Below, in pieces: positions 10,451 to 21,454 of a stretch of 64,000 nt of DNA. How positions within the stretch are numbered: position 1 is the first letter of the stretch; each line of letters begins with the position of its first letter. The notes under the pieces were generated by a model. The model was not told where the DNA came from. It searched no databases and saw only the letters and a program-made list of their open reading frames with translations. This DNA comes from Vitellaria paradoxa (taxonomy: Eukaryota; Streptophyta; Magnoliopsida; Ericales; Sapotaceae), in assembly GCA_019916065.1 (NCBI GenBank), contig CM034237.1, forward strand, positions 24,325,752 through 24,389,751, given 5' to 3'. The translations under genes and the position numbers were made by a program.

Positions 10451-11765
10451 GCATGAGCTATTTGGCTTTCAGATGGAAATCCAAATATCTCATTCTCGCT
10501 TTAATGCGTTCTATTTTTAATCTATTTCTAGTTGTAGTACAAACCAGTGATATTGTAGAATTGTTGCATCAGATTGGAGTACCCTCGATTTGTGGGACAA
10601 TCATAGATGTTTTTATTTTCAGCATAGAATTCCAAAGCAATTATTTGCAAGATGTATTGGGTATGCTTAGGGTTCTATTACGAGACATCCCAATGTAATT
10701 ATTTTATGGGACATCACAATGCACGAGCTATTTGGCTTTTGGATGGAAATCCAACTAGCCCATTCTCACTTCAATGCATCAAACTTATTTTTCTCTATTT
10801 CTGGTTATAGTACACAGCAGTGATGTTGTAGAACTATTGCATCAGATTAGAGTATTGATGCAGAAAAGCATGTAAGAGACAATTACACAAATGAGAATTT
10901 TAAGAGACACTCTTTATTTTCATTCAATAATCAAAAACTAACTTGCTCTCTGACTTACAACTGCTTAAATAAAAAAAAAATCTAATGCTAATGGGTTGGG
11001 CCAGGCCGAGCAAAAAAGGCGTAAAACTAACTAATTAACAAAAATTATTAAAAATAGAAAGTTTGGAATAAAAGTAAATTTGAAAAAAATAGAAAATTAC
11101 AAGACTTCTCCCAAAAGTCCAGCTGAAAATGGATCCATGTAGCCTAAGTAATTAAGGCTAAAAAACTTTTTAAAAATAGTAAATTTGGCCATTCGAAGGC
11201 CCAAATAGCAACAAAAGCTCATAAATAATCACAAGCAATTGCAAAGCAGTGGGTATTAACCGTTAAGCCATTTCTAATCAAACCTAAGTGGGCCCAATGC
11301 CAAATTTCATAGTCGTGTATTTACGACTTTGACACTTTAGGCTCAAATCACCTAAAGAACTTTCCTCCATGGCCACTACATCAAGTACCCTCGATTTGTG
11401 GGATAAGTATAGATGTTTTTTTATTTCTAGCATTGAATTCTGAAGCGATTATTTGCAAGAAGTATTGGGTATGCTCAGGATTTCATTATGGGACATCCTA
11501 GTGTAATTTTTTTTATGGTACATCCCAATGCATGAGCTATTTGGCTTTTGGATGGAAATCCAATTAGCCCATTCTTGCTTCAATGCGTCAAACCTGTTTT
11601 TCATCTATTTTCGGTTGTAAGACACACCAGTGACATCGTAGAACTGTTGTATCAGATTGGAGTACCCTTGATTTGTGGGAAAATCATAGATGTTTTTACT
11701 TCTAACATGGAATCCTGAAATGTTTATTTGTAAGAAGTTTAGGTATGCTAAGGGTTCCACTGTAC
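10451..11765 (+). repeat. ~270-bp segment in three tandem copies, middle copy split by a solo LTR
   Basis: Units start at GCATGAGCTATTTGG (10451), GCACGAGCTATTTGG (10721) and GCATGAGCTATTTGG (11530). Each runs through AGATGGAAATCCAA, a TTGTAGAA(C/T)T string, ATCAGATT(G/A)GAGTA, GATTTGTGGGA and a (A/G)GGGTATGCT-like string to GGGACATCCCA-like ends. Removing the 528-bp LTR and its 5-bp duplication from the middle copy restores about 276 bp. The right arm of the inverted repeat has this segment once (around 13095-13195), so the triplication arose on the left arm only. Confidence 0.75.
10856..11383 (-). mobile_element. 528-bp solo LTR, TSD AGTAT/AGTAC
   Basis: The insert begins TGATGCAG and ends CTACATCA, so it has the TG...CA ends and a short TGATG/CATCA inverted terminus. 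It is flanked by AGTAT (10851-10855) and AGTAC (11384-11388). The undisturbed sister repeat unit reads GAGTACCCTCG at this point, which shows that the empty site was AGTAC and the left copy changed by one transition. On the minus strand AATAAA lies upstream of the TTCTGCATCA end, giving a minus orientation. No coding sequence is present. Confidence 0.75.
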
Positions 11766-12128
11766 AGGGATTGTCTCTATAACACTAGGAGGGGGCCACC
11801 ACTATTGGAATTTTTTTGGTGGGGATGCTTGGGTGTGGGTGTGGGAATAGCATCATTTGTCATTACATTACTGGTTTTCTAAGCATTTTGATTAAATTAA
11901 AATTAACGGATTTCGAAATACATATGCTTGTGTTGTCAATATAATGCTTGTGCAATCTGTTTTGACCATATCCACCATTGCGTTACTGGTTTTCTAGTAT
12001 TTTGGTAAATTGAAATTAACAAATTTGGGGATACACATGCTTTGTGAATTATGAAACAACAAATTTGCATCAAAATAGATTGCACAGACATTATACTAAC
12101 AACATAAGCAGAAACTATCAAATAGCAA

Positions 12129-12800
12129 GGGCCTGTTTGGTTATACTACCAATTTTTTTATATTAAACTATTTATGTTTTCTAGTTTTTTGTTTTATGTT
12201 GTCATCTTTTTTCTAAAATGGAAACTAGAATTGCGTTTGGCACGTACCAATTTGGAAATGACATATAAATAGTACAATAACATTGAAAAGAAATATAATA
12301 CACAAGTAGTACACATTATTTTAGGCAAAAGGAGATAAAACTAATGGGGTCACATTCAAATGCGAAACAACAAAATGACAACGAGAACATAGAGGACACA
12401 TAATATTAGTTTGACACAACGCAACATCTATTGAATGGATACGACATTAGCAATTAGCTTTGGTACAATTTCAATAGACATTGTTGTTGTTGTACACATT
12501 CAATAGACGTTGCGTCACATCATACTAATATTATGCATTGAGTTAATATTATGTGTCCTTCATATTCAGATTGTCATTTTTTTGTTTCGCATTTGAATGT
12601 GACCCAATCGGTTGTATCTCCTCTTTGCCTAAAACAATATGTACTGCTTGTGCATTATATTACTTTTTAATATTATTGTACTATTTATGCGTTGTTTCCA
12701 AATTGGAACATTCCAAACGTAGTTTTAATTTTCATTTTATAAAAAACCGATAACAGAAAACAAAAACCAACAAATATAAACCAAAAATTGACTATGTTAC
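12129..12800. mobile_element. Fold-back core of the inverted repeat (MITE/Harbinger end-like)
   Basis: Arms at 12170-12420 and 12530-12760 are reverse complements: for example AAATGGAAACTAGAATTGCG and CATTCAAATGCGAAACAA on the left reappear inverted on the right. The loop is about 100 bp. The outer end GGGCCTGTTTGGTT resembles Tourist/Harbinger termini, but the opposite end is not a clear match and no target duplication is evident. It forms the centre of the larger inverted repeat, so it may be the place where two elements became joined head to head. Confidence 0.55.
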
Positions 12801-14394
12801 CAAGCTGATCCTTACTATTTCATGATTTTTGCTTGTGTTGTTAGTATAATGTTTGTGCAATCTATTTGATGCACATTTGCTGTTCCATAATTCACTAATA
12901 TGTTTCCTGAAATCCATTAATTTTAATGTAAGGAAAATGCTTGAAAAACCTATAACACAATCGTAGATGATACGACCCCCACTCCCATACCCCACCTATC
13001 TACTTTTGCCAATACTCACACCACCAGGCCCCAAAATCCCACCAAAAAAATTCTAATGTTAGCGGTCCCCTCCTAGTGTTACAGTGACCATTCTTGCGCG
13101 ATGGAACCTGAGCATGCTTAATGTTTCTTGCAAAATAGTCGCTTCAGAATTTCGTTCTTAAAATAAAAATATCCACTGTTGTCCCACAAATCAAGCATGT
13201 CGACCCAAGTAAGAACATACCAATAATAAAGCAAGTGCAAGAAATGCTATACTGCTTACTTGGTCTGATGGGTAGAAGAAAATTATTTGCATATTCACAA
13301 ACTCTTATTCTTGAGCCCTAACACTGGGAGCTTGTGAACTTAAGCTTATGTATAAAATGGATCCTAGGTGCAAGAGTATTGATTGAGAATTCTCTCATGG
13401 TTGGTTGACTAGAAGTGATCCTTATTTTCGGGCCCAGTCACATAGTTTATTGACTTGCCCTCGATCCAATCTAACATTTTGCCTTTGATAGGGTTACCCC
13501 TCACTCTCTCATATGCTCCATTTTATCGTAATCCCTTTCTTAATCCCATTGTACCACCCACTCGACCTAGGCCAAACCCCTATAGTGACCCCACTTTCTC
13601 TTTTATTAGGGAAGATGACCCCAAAAAGAATTTTCACCATATGACTACCACTGATATGCTGTTATGTTGTAGGGTGTACTACTTCCCTTGCATATGTTTT
13701 TCAAGTTTGTTTGTTTTCATGTTTGTTAGTTTCTATCTAATAATTCATTTAAGTACTATTTAATTGAACGAACCATATTTATTGTGTTTAATTACTATCG
13801 GGACTATTCTTTATTTCATATTTATAATATTTTTTCAATGCTAACTAGTTGTATATGTCTTCGTTTTTTGGGTTTGTAAAATATTTATATTTGTTAGCCT
13901 ACAATACATATCAAAAGTTAGATTTTATTCATGCGTGTTTCACATCTCCCTATTTTATCGATGGGTATATGCTGACATGTTAGCAATTGTTATGCATAAG
14001 CGAATTCATGCCTATACATAGACAACAACTTAGGACTCCCAACGTTCATCTCTGCTATGACGCTAGAGTAGTTAGAGACGAAGTAGCACGGTAAGAACGA
14101 GCGTTACAAAATACGTTGTTACAACATGCATGTGACACTAATATTATGAAACCTACATGGCAAAGACACATTGTCAAACATTAATGTTGTTAAGGAGAGA
14201 CTAGGTAGAAGAATTAATAATAGACCATCCACTTCCCATTTATGAAACTAACTATAAGGAACGAGATGTGTTCCTTAAATTGTGTGATGTTTTAGTAGAC
14301 AAGTACGGCCTATCCCCCCCAGAGGCTAAGTGAGATTGGAGTCCATGAGAAAGTGGGCATGTTTTTAACAACATTAGCAAAGAATTGTGATGTT

Positions 14395-15290
14395 AGACCG
14401 ACTTAAGAGCGCTACCAACTCTCCAGCAAAATAGTTCACAGGCACTTCCATCGTGATTACATTTGACCATTCACTGCACATAACATTATCCACCCATACA
14501 TTTATAGCCAAAGGCACTACACACCTTTTAAGGCATGATTATTGGGATGGCCTCAATTATGGAAGTATGGTTTCACATTAGTGCAATAAAGTGTAGCACC
14601 TATCATATAAAATTTACAGGGTTGCATTGAGGCACTCGATGGTACCCATGTTGTGTGTTTCCTACCAAAAGATGAAATGGTCCTATGTTATGGCCACGAA
14701 CATTGTTACACTATTAACATATTTGTATCTTTGACATGCGGTTCACATTGTTTCATGTGGATGGAAAGGGTCAATGCATGACTTGTGTGTGTTTAACCAT
14801 GTAGTCACATAAAATAAAAAGAATTTCCCACATCCACTCACAGGTAGATGACTTAAATATGTCTTAAACATAACATTTATGTTTTAACATTATCAAATTA
14901 TTAATTCCAATATAATACAACTAAAAATATTTTTGAAATGTGAATATTATGAGATAAATATTATTTGATCGATGCTGGTTATCCTAACACACAAGGGTTC
15001 CTTCCACTTTATAAGGGTGACTAATAACACTTCTAGGAGTTTTGTGAAGGTGTAGCGCTGTAAAATGCCAATGAGCTATTTAATGAAACAAAATCCTCAA
15101 TTAGAAGTGTGATCGAGCGCACATTTAGGTATTGGAATAAGGGTGGGCCATTCTTTGGGACATGCAGCTGTATAACATCGATGACTGAATTTGCATTAGT
15201 TAGTATTTCGATGAAATTGCATAATTGCATCCGCATCCATAACACGATAGATTGAGATTTCAATGGAAGTAGTACCACAATGCAAAGGCA
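14395..15290 (+). pseudogene. PIF/Harbinger (HARBI1-like) transposase pseudogene, right arm
   Basis: The plus strand reads GCIEALDGTHVVCFLPKDE at about 14620-14680 (first catalytic Asp in LDGT), then CYTINIFVSLTC. After a likely AT-rich intron, DAGYPNTQGFLPLYKG appears at 14972-15020, and NANELFNETKSSIRSVIERT then MKLHNCIRIHN at 15060-15245. These are in the order and spacing of plant Harbinger DDE nucleases (LDGT..., DAGYPN.GFL.PY.G, N..HSS.RNVIERTFG, LHNFIR). A degenerate N-terminal part with IVHRHFH-like sequence lies at about 14395-14460. In-frame stops and loss of the central GWEGS-type motif make it non-functional. It keeps the C-terminal part that the left-arm copy lacks. Confidence 0.75.
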
Positions 15291-15299
15291 TCAAACCTT

Positions 15300-15639
15300 A
15301 AGGTAAGATCAATTTGTTTGGACAACTATTATAACACCAGTACTTCTTTAAAATGCAACAGTTATGACATGAATGAACACTGCAATGCTATTATGGATGA
15401 GGTTGTCCAACTAACCGTCGGCTACAGTAGAACACATTCAAATTGCCAATATTGTAACTATTGAATTATGTTATTTATTATGTATTATAATAAATTATAT
15501 TATATGTTATGTGTAATTACATGATATTCACATTTGGATTTGTAACATAATTGTTCACCTTGTCCATGTTGTATAATTTTGTAGTCCATTGCATGACATA
15601 ATTCTTTGGCCCTATGCTTAAACAAACCCTAACAATAAG
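15300..15639. other. Spacer after the right-arm Harbinger relic
   Basis: AT-rich sequence with no supported gene or RNA. A degenerate terminal inverted repeat of the Harbinger element is expected somewhere here but I cannot place it. Confidence 0.3.
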
Positions 15640-16460
15640 AATGACAGACCCATTTGGTAGTTGAACACCAAAGTGCTTACTTCTGAACTACGATAAATCC
15701 CACCAATAAAATTGGTGAGCCTCTTTTGGGAGTGTAATTCCATTTTAGTTACATAAAAAATAGGCCGACCCCTCTTGTTGGTGGGGTTGACCCTATTTCA
15801 CAATGAAACTAGTTGTTTAATGAAAAAGGAGTTGACCCCTTTAGTGTTGGGGTGAACTCCATTTCAAATTTAAGTAATTGGATACTTTTTGTCAACAGGG
15901 GTCGACCTCTCTTTTTTTAGTAGGGTCCCCATTTGTTGATATAAGCATTCCATGTCTACTGCCAAAAGGAATCGACCCCCTTTTTTTGGTGGGTTAACCC
16001 CACTTCAAAGCTAACCAAACTCCCATGCCTATCCCTTTTGGTAATAGACATGAGAGTGCTTATATCAACGGTTGACCCCACTAGAAAAAAAGGATGACCT
16101 GTTTTACCAATAGATATGGGAGTACTTATACCAGCAAATAGTGTTAACCCTATCAAGAAAAAAAAAAGATCAACCCTTTTTGGCAGAAAGCACCCAGTTT
16201 AGTTCAATATAAAATGAGGCCATCAACCCCACCAGAATAGGGGTTGACCCCCCCTTTTGGTAGTAGGCATGGGAGTGTTTATACCAGTAAAAAAGATTGA
16301 CCCCACTTGGGAAAAGGGTCAACCCCTTTTGGTAGAAATCACCCAATTTGGCTAGATTTGAAATAGATCAACACACCAGAAAAAAGGATTAACTAGGGTC
16401 GACTCTTTTTTTTGCTTAAGCACTAAGTTTGGTTAGATGAAAGATGGGATCAACCTCACC
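15640..16460. repeat. Degenerate array of GGGTTGACCCC-type modules with a central inverted repeat
   Basis: About ten modules contain a GGG(T)TGACCCC or GATCAACCCC core (near 15768, 15830, 15900, 15970, 16068, 16140, 16220, 16293, 16372, 16446), spaced roughly 65-100 bp. Most are followed by CTTTTTGGTRGTA or ACCAG-A(n) strings. Around 15933-15975 and 16030-16072 a clear inverted repeat pairs TTGATATAAGCATTCCATG with a reversed copy ending GCTTATATCAA. Modules appear in both orientations. No coding potential is supported; short open frames here follow the repeat. Confidence 0.65.
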
Positions 16461-17778
16461 AATGATTAATTTATATAGTTTATTTCCTTATATATATCAC
16501 ATATACTTTATGCATTAATTATTTTAGTGAGAATTGTAGAAGTGCATTTTCATTTGAAGAAATTTTATTGTAAAGTATAGCATATATAACAACTAGTTCT
16601 AACATGGAGCATAATAAGTATATGCATATAGATTTGTGGAACCATAAAAATTAATGGCACCAAAAAAAAAGCAATGTAAAAGAGTACCAAACGTAAAAGT
16701 GTGGCAGCAAATAGTAACGCACCGAAAGAGAAACAGCAGAAAGTTGTTTCAGCATAGGACGAGGAATGAAGTCCAAGCAAATCTGGACCAAATTATTGGA
16801 TCGAATCTAGATCAAATCCAATCTATTTATAGGCCTAAATAGGAATTCCTTAATAGACGTCCAAAGCAGCTAACAAGGTTATATTGATTTTAACGTCAGT
16901 TGGGTAAAGACTAGTCAGGGTCGATATGTCCAAAATTAACGACCTCGATCTTAAAGTGAAAACAGTTGGTTGAAATACTTCAAAAGAAAATGACAGAATA
17001 GATTAAGGTTTTACTAAAAGAATACTTTGTTTTACAAAGTTGGATGGAATCATTTACATATATAGGATTTGTTTGTTTGCGGGATAATTTACATCGGATT
17101 GGACTCAACATCTGTGGGCCCCACTATGAAGTGTTTGGTTGGCTTAAATATTAGCAGGATACTTTCTCCCATCAGATTGACAACGAAGCCAAATGGCAAA
17201 TAAAGAAACCCTGGGGGGCTATGGAATAACCAGTGAGGAGATAAAGGATAAGGGGCTAAATTTACAAATTTACCCCCATTCACGTGATGGATTGAACATT
17301 TACATAGAAACTGCAGCTCCAATGTTTCTTTCCTACATCTCTATTTTCTCTCTCTAGATACTCCATCGCATCTCTCATTGTAGCTCTCTTTTCTTCCTTT
17401 ACGTTGTCTTTTCCATCACTAAAAATGCAAAATCAGATAATATATTCACTCACTAGTGTCTTCAAAGCTATTGACTCCTCCTTCAACTACAAAGATTGAT
17501 GAACTGTCTTGAAAAACTAACTCACCTTTTCACTTGGCAAAGTATTGAGGTATCGAAACTCTATCAAATATCATCTGGTAAGTTTTCAATTTTTATTTCT
17601 TTTATGCTTCATACTTTCTTCTGTTCTCAGCTATTCGTAGGATGATTTTGGGTTGTAATTTGATAAATTGTATTTTCTTTCATTTGGCATCGATGATTCG
17701 TGTGTTAGTTTGGATTGAAAAGAGGGACCAGTGATCACTTGTTTGAACAAAACTTTGCAGGTATGGTTCTCAAAACTT
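16461..17778. other. Spacer left of the gypsy element
   Basis: A 62-codon open frame at 16654-16842 (start MAPKKKQCKR) has no recognisable domain. 17060-17300 contains GGATTTGTTTGTTTGCGGG-like sequence of possible MITE origin. 17330-17590 is CT-rich, like a plant 5' leader (CTCTATTTTCTCTCTCTAG), with a possible donor CTG|GTAAGTTTT at about 17577, but no coding exon could be tied to it. Confidence 0.3.
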
Positions 17779-17783
17779 TTATC

Positions 17784-20424
17784 TGTAATACCCCGGACAT
17801 TTTATTAACATAAGTATAAGGTTTTTGATGCATTTTGGAAGTAATGTATGTTAATTTAGTGGAATGAATTATTTATGGTGCTTTAGAGTTGAGAACTTTG
17901 AAAGAGATGGGTTAAACCATCAAAAGTAGGCATTTTAGCCAAGTGCAAGAAAAAAGGGCACCTTGGGCACACAAAGCATGGGTGCCCTAGGTCTTAGGCA
18001 CCCACCTAAGAAGGCATGGGCGCCCAAGGAACAGTGGACTTGACAGACATGAGTTGCTCTGCATTTTTTAGCTGACCCCTCTCCCCTATGAACCTATATC
18101 TAGCTAGGGGTGAGGAGGGGGTCTGAAATTCACTGTTTGGGGGATTAATTTATTGGTTTATATATATATATATATGGGTGAGATAATGCAAGAGAAAGAG
18201 AGAGAAGTTGATTGGAAGGGAAGAAACTGTGTGAAGAAGCAAAGGAAGAACAAAGAATGAGAAGAAGAGAATCGGATGGAGAAAATTGAAGGTAGGTCTT
18301 TCTAGCCTTCATGAAAATTAAATTCCTCTTGCAAAAGTGAAATTGAAACCTTAAGGAACTCTTCTATATGATTTATTTGTAGTTTAGATCAAGGAGGGAG
18401 AGGATTAAGTCCATCAAAGCTTAAGGGTTTGGAAGCTCAAAACACCTTCTTGTTGATCCATCTTCATACAACTTGAGGTAGGGATTTAATGCCTCATTCT
18501 TACATATGTGATGTGTAACAATAGGTAGATTACCATTAGAAAACCATTTTCAAATGTTGGTTACATTTATGGAAGAAAATAGGAGTTATACACATGTATA
18601 TATATAGGTATGGGTTGAGAGAGTAAAAATGGTGTTTTGATCCAGAACTTAACTTTTGGTTGATGAAAACTTAAATTGATAACTATGTTTGGTGCCTAAG
18701 AACCTTGTGTTGATGTTAGAAACATGAAACTTATTTTTACTTTAACTTGGTCAATTTGAGGTCCTAAGGGTGAGAAACCACGAAACCAGAAAATAGGGTA
18801 TGAAACCCGAAACTTGGCCCAAGCTGTGGGCACATGAGGGGGACACAGTCAGGTGCCCAAGCCCTTAGGCGCCCAAGACATGGGTGTCGAGCCCTTGGGC
18901 ACACAAGGTGTGGGCGCCCAAGCCCCTTTGGCGTATGGCTGAGTGTCAGCTTGGGTGCCCACCAAGCCTAGGTCACTTTTCTTGACTTTGCTTAGTTTGA
19001 CCTTCTACCTTAGACTTATGAAAGAGTTGGTAATTTGTTTTTACATGAAACTTTTACTTGATTAATTGCATGGATTTTAAAAGGGAAATAAGCTTTAAAA
19101 AGTGATTAAGGATTGGTTATCTTAAGCTAATGGGATTTAACTTGTAAGGGTAAGTGAATGTCACCTTGAATTGCATGAATTAAAAGATTACTTTGAGGTA
19201 AGAGTCTTAATTGAATAGAATTGTGAATATGCCTTGATGTAAACTAAATGTTGAAGTTTATGAACTTGTGATTGATTAAGTGAAATGTGACTTGACAAAG
19301 GGACTTATGTTCTTAATGTTGGTAAATGGAAAATGCTTAATATGATTTGATCTATGCGATATGTAATGAGCCATAAGATGAACTGTAACATTGACATGTG
19401 TTGTTGGATAGTATTTAATGATGAATGTGAACCTATGAAAAATGAGATGGTATATGATGAATGTTTGTTTGTGTGCCGGGGGCCGTGGTGGGATGCGGAA
19501 ATGGGAATGGTTTAGAGAGTACCCTCGGGTTGAGAGTCCCGGAACCTGCGTAGGGTTTGGTGTCAATGCTAATGGGTTAGTAGCTCACAACATTGTGTGC
19601 GTTTTAGCTCCTCGTGGCCCTAGACGACGACGTCGGTTTATCATTTCCGTTGGGTATTGGCCCATAAAAAATGATAACGTGTATGCACCCATCCCCCGAT
19701 GACTTGTGTGGTTATGGTTGTGCAATGTAATGATGAATGGATGATAAAGTGAATATGGTTATTTGATTGAATAATACTCAAGTGCTAAAATGGTGCTGAA
19801 ATGTGAATGAAATTGAAGTTTGAATTGCAAAACATAAACATTAACCGAAATCAAAACCTTAGACTTTGACATGGTTGAATGAATATATGTTTCCACTTAT
19901 TTTGGCTATTGGTTATATTAATGAAATGTTATGACACTATAAAATGTTAAAGTGACTAACCTTACTTGAACTGCATTGCATGATTAGATTGCATACCATA
20001 TATGTTTGCTTGAGACATCGTGGGCACAAGTGGACCCGTGCTTATGTGCCTACAGATTTTGATGCAGGAATAGGCCACAACAATCAGGTGGGCTATTGGG
20101 GTTGGACTAGAAATGCATTGCATGAGCCCTCCTAAAACTTAGCAAGGCTTTTGGTCTCTTAGTGCATGTTTTAAATTGTAATTGTAATGTTGTACGTTTC
20201 TAGACTATTTCAATTTGGTTGTAAGGGCCTTAAGGCCTAAATTAGGTATTAATGGTATATGGATTATGTGACTTGGCAATAGTCAAGGTTAACTTATGTT
20301 ATCTTATCTTATGTCTCGGGCTCACTAGTTTACATTGCGTTGCTTTGATCATGGATGGTTATGTTAGTGCATGTTGTGTGAGTTTATCACTCACTCCTCA
20401 GGTCACGAGATCCGAGGCGTGACA
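17784..20424 (+). repeat. 5' LTR of the gypsy element (2,641 bp)
   Basis: Runs from TGTAATACCCCGGACATT to GATCCGAGGCGTGACA. It contains a TA microsatellite near 18160, two clusters of GGGCGCCCAAG-type palindromic motifs (17940-18025 and 18825-18965) and a GC-rich block at 19475-19700. Compared with the 3' LTR it has an extra ~38-bp stretch around 17970-18012 that repeats the GGCACCC/GGGCGCCC motif. Confidence 0.92.
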
Positions 20425-20427
20425 GGT

Positions 20428-20439
20428 TGGTATCAGAGC
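20428..20439 (+). other. Primer-binding site (initiator tRNA-Met type) of the gypsy element
   Basis: TGGTATCAGAGC three bases after the LTR end is complementary to the 3' end of plant initiator tRNA-Met, the usual primer for minus-strand DNA synthesis in many plant retrotransposons. Confidence 0.9.
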
Positions 20440-20552
20440 ACTAGGTCAAAATACCTAGGGATATGGGAAGTCTTGTATCTCATATTGTATGCTTAAATGT
20501 AACATAATTAAGTTTGATCTTAGAATCTAATTTGTCTTATTTAAAATTTTAG

Positions 20553-21149
20553 ATGGGAATAAAAAAAGGGGAGAGCAGTGGTACTAAAGCCCAATCAGTG
20601 GAAGAAAAGATAGTGTGGCCTAGTGATGATATCTTTACCCAAAATGCAACTGAGGGTTTAACTAAGGCTAAACCCCAGAATGTGGCAGGGAATGTAGAAG
20701 GGATAAACAGGGTGTCAACAATGTTAGGTCATCAAATGGTGCCCTATTATGGGATGCCATACCAAGTTCCATATCCAACACCTTATCCATATCAGAGCAT
20801 GATGCCTTATCAGATGCCTGTTCAGCTCCAATCTGCCTACCCAGTGATAGTAGTACAGAATGTAACTGTGATTGTACCTACCTCTTCAGCAAATCCAACC
20901 ATGACACCAGATGTAATGATAGAACCCAACCCAAGCAGTCATAATGTTAATCCACAGGAGGCTAGCATTAACGTTGGGGAAATGGATGAAAGACCTAGTA
21001 GTGAGGAAGATCGTCTGCGAGGAGTATGTGCGGGCTGTCGCAGGTGGGGACATATACGTTACTGGTGCCCTAGGCAATGTATCAAATATTGTACTTACTG
21101 TGGAAAGAGGGGGCACACTCGTAGCTCTTGCACTTATCGTAGAAATTAA
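20553..21149 (+). CDS. Extra intact ORF between primer site and gag: 198-aa protein with two CCHC zinc knuckles
   Basis: Uninterrupted from ATG 129 nt after the LTR to TAA. The first ~60 residues are polar; residues ~62-100 are rich in Pro, Tyr, Met and Gln (PYYGMPYQVPYPTPYPYQSM). Residues ~160-195 hold two zinc knuckles of the retroviral CX2CX4HX4C form: CAGCRRWGHIRYWC and CTYCGKRGHTRSSC. The C-terminus is basic. No Retrotrans_gag core is seen, and the real gag with its own knuckles starts 305 nt downstream, so this is not gag. It may be an RNA-binding accessory or regulatory protein of the element. Additional ORFs are known in some plant gypsy lineages (Ogre/Tat), but I do not know one of this design here. 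It has no stop although the neighbouring gag-pol is full of them. Confidence 0.75.
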   Translation: MGIKKGESSGTKAQSVEEKIVWPSDDIFTQNATEGLTKAKPQNVAGNVEGINRVSTMLGHQMVPYYGMPYQVPYPTPYPYQSMMPYQMPVQLQSAYPVIVVQNVTVIVPTSSANPTMTPDVMIEPNPSSHNVNPQEASINVGEMDERPSSEEDRLRGVCAGCRRWGHIRYWCPRQCIKYCTYCGKRGHTRSSCTYRRN

Positions 21150-21454
21150 ATTGTAAGCTTGTAAAGGGGAATATTTTGGAAAGGCAATTCCCCTAGTAGT
21201 AATCGGAGTGGCTATTAGTCTAAGGACTTATGTTATGTTATGTTATGTACTCTTTCAACTTCAGTCAGTAGAGTAACTTGAGATCTTGTAATGTTGGAAC
21301 TTCTGTGGCAGTACTAATGGAAGTAAGATGATGTTGAACCTTTATGAATGTATTGAACTGATGTATTATTACTATGAAATGAAGTTATTCTCTATCATAG
21401 TCTCGGATGTCAATTTAATATTATTATTTTATGCTTTGATATACTTTAGATAAA
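21150..21454 (+). other. Spacer between accessory ORF and gag
   Basis: 305 bp without coding potential. It contains repeated TTATG pentamers (about 21229-21250), which also occur just after pol (26265-26292). It is probably leader sequence of the gag-pol message. Confidence 0.4.

Larger units (their letters stand above)
8090..14870. repeat. Giant imperfect inverted repeat (two opposed Harbinger relics)
   Basis: Successive blocks of the left arm reappear in reverse complement, in mirrored order, on the right. 8675-8960 matches 14045-14330; 8960-9120 matches 13870-14045; 9120-9390 matches 13630-13920; 9400-9790 matches 13280-13640; 9790-9880 matches 13195-13280; 11740-12120 matches 12815-13130; 12170-12420 matches 12530-12760. 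The centre is about 12,460. The left arm is longer because it alone carries about 9890-11400, including a 270-bp triplication and a solo LTR. Arms are clearly diverged (substitutions and small indels throughout), so the structure is old. Confidence 0.8.

Noticed and set aside
16654..16842. Small basic protein starting MAPKKKQCKR
   Set aside because: Only 62 codons, no domain and no promoter or intron context; probably chance in an intergenic region.
19442..19702. Open frame within the GC-rich block of the gypsy 5' LTR
   Set aside because: The equivalent frame is broken in the 3' LTR and LTRs do not usually encode protein.
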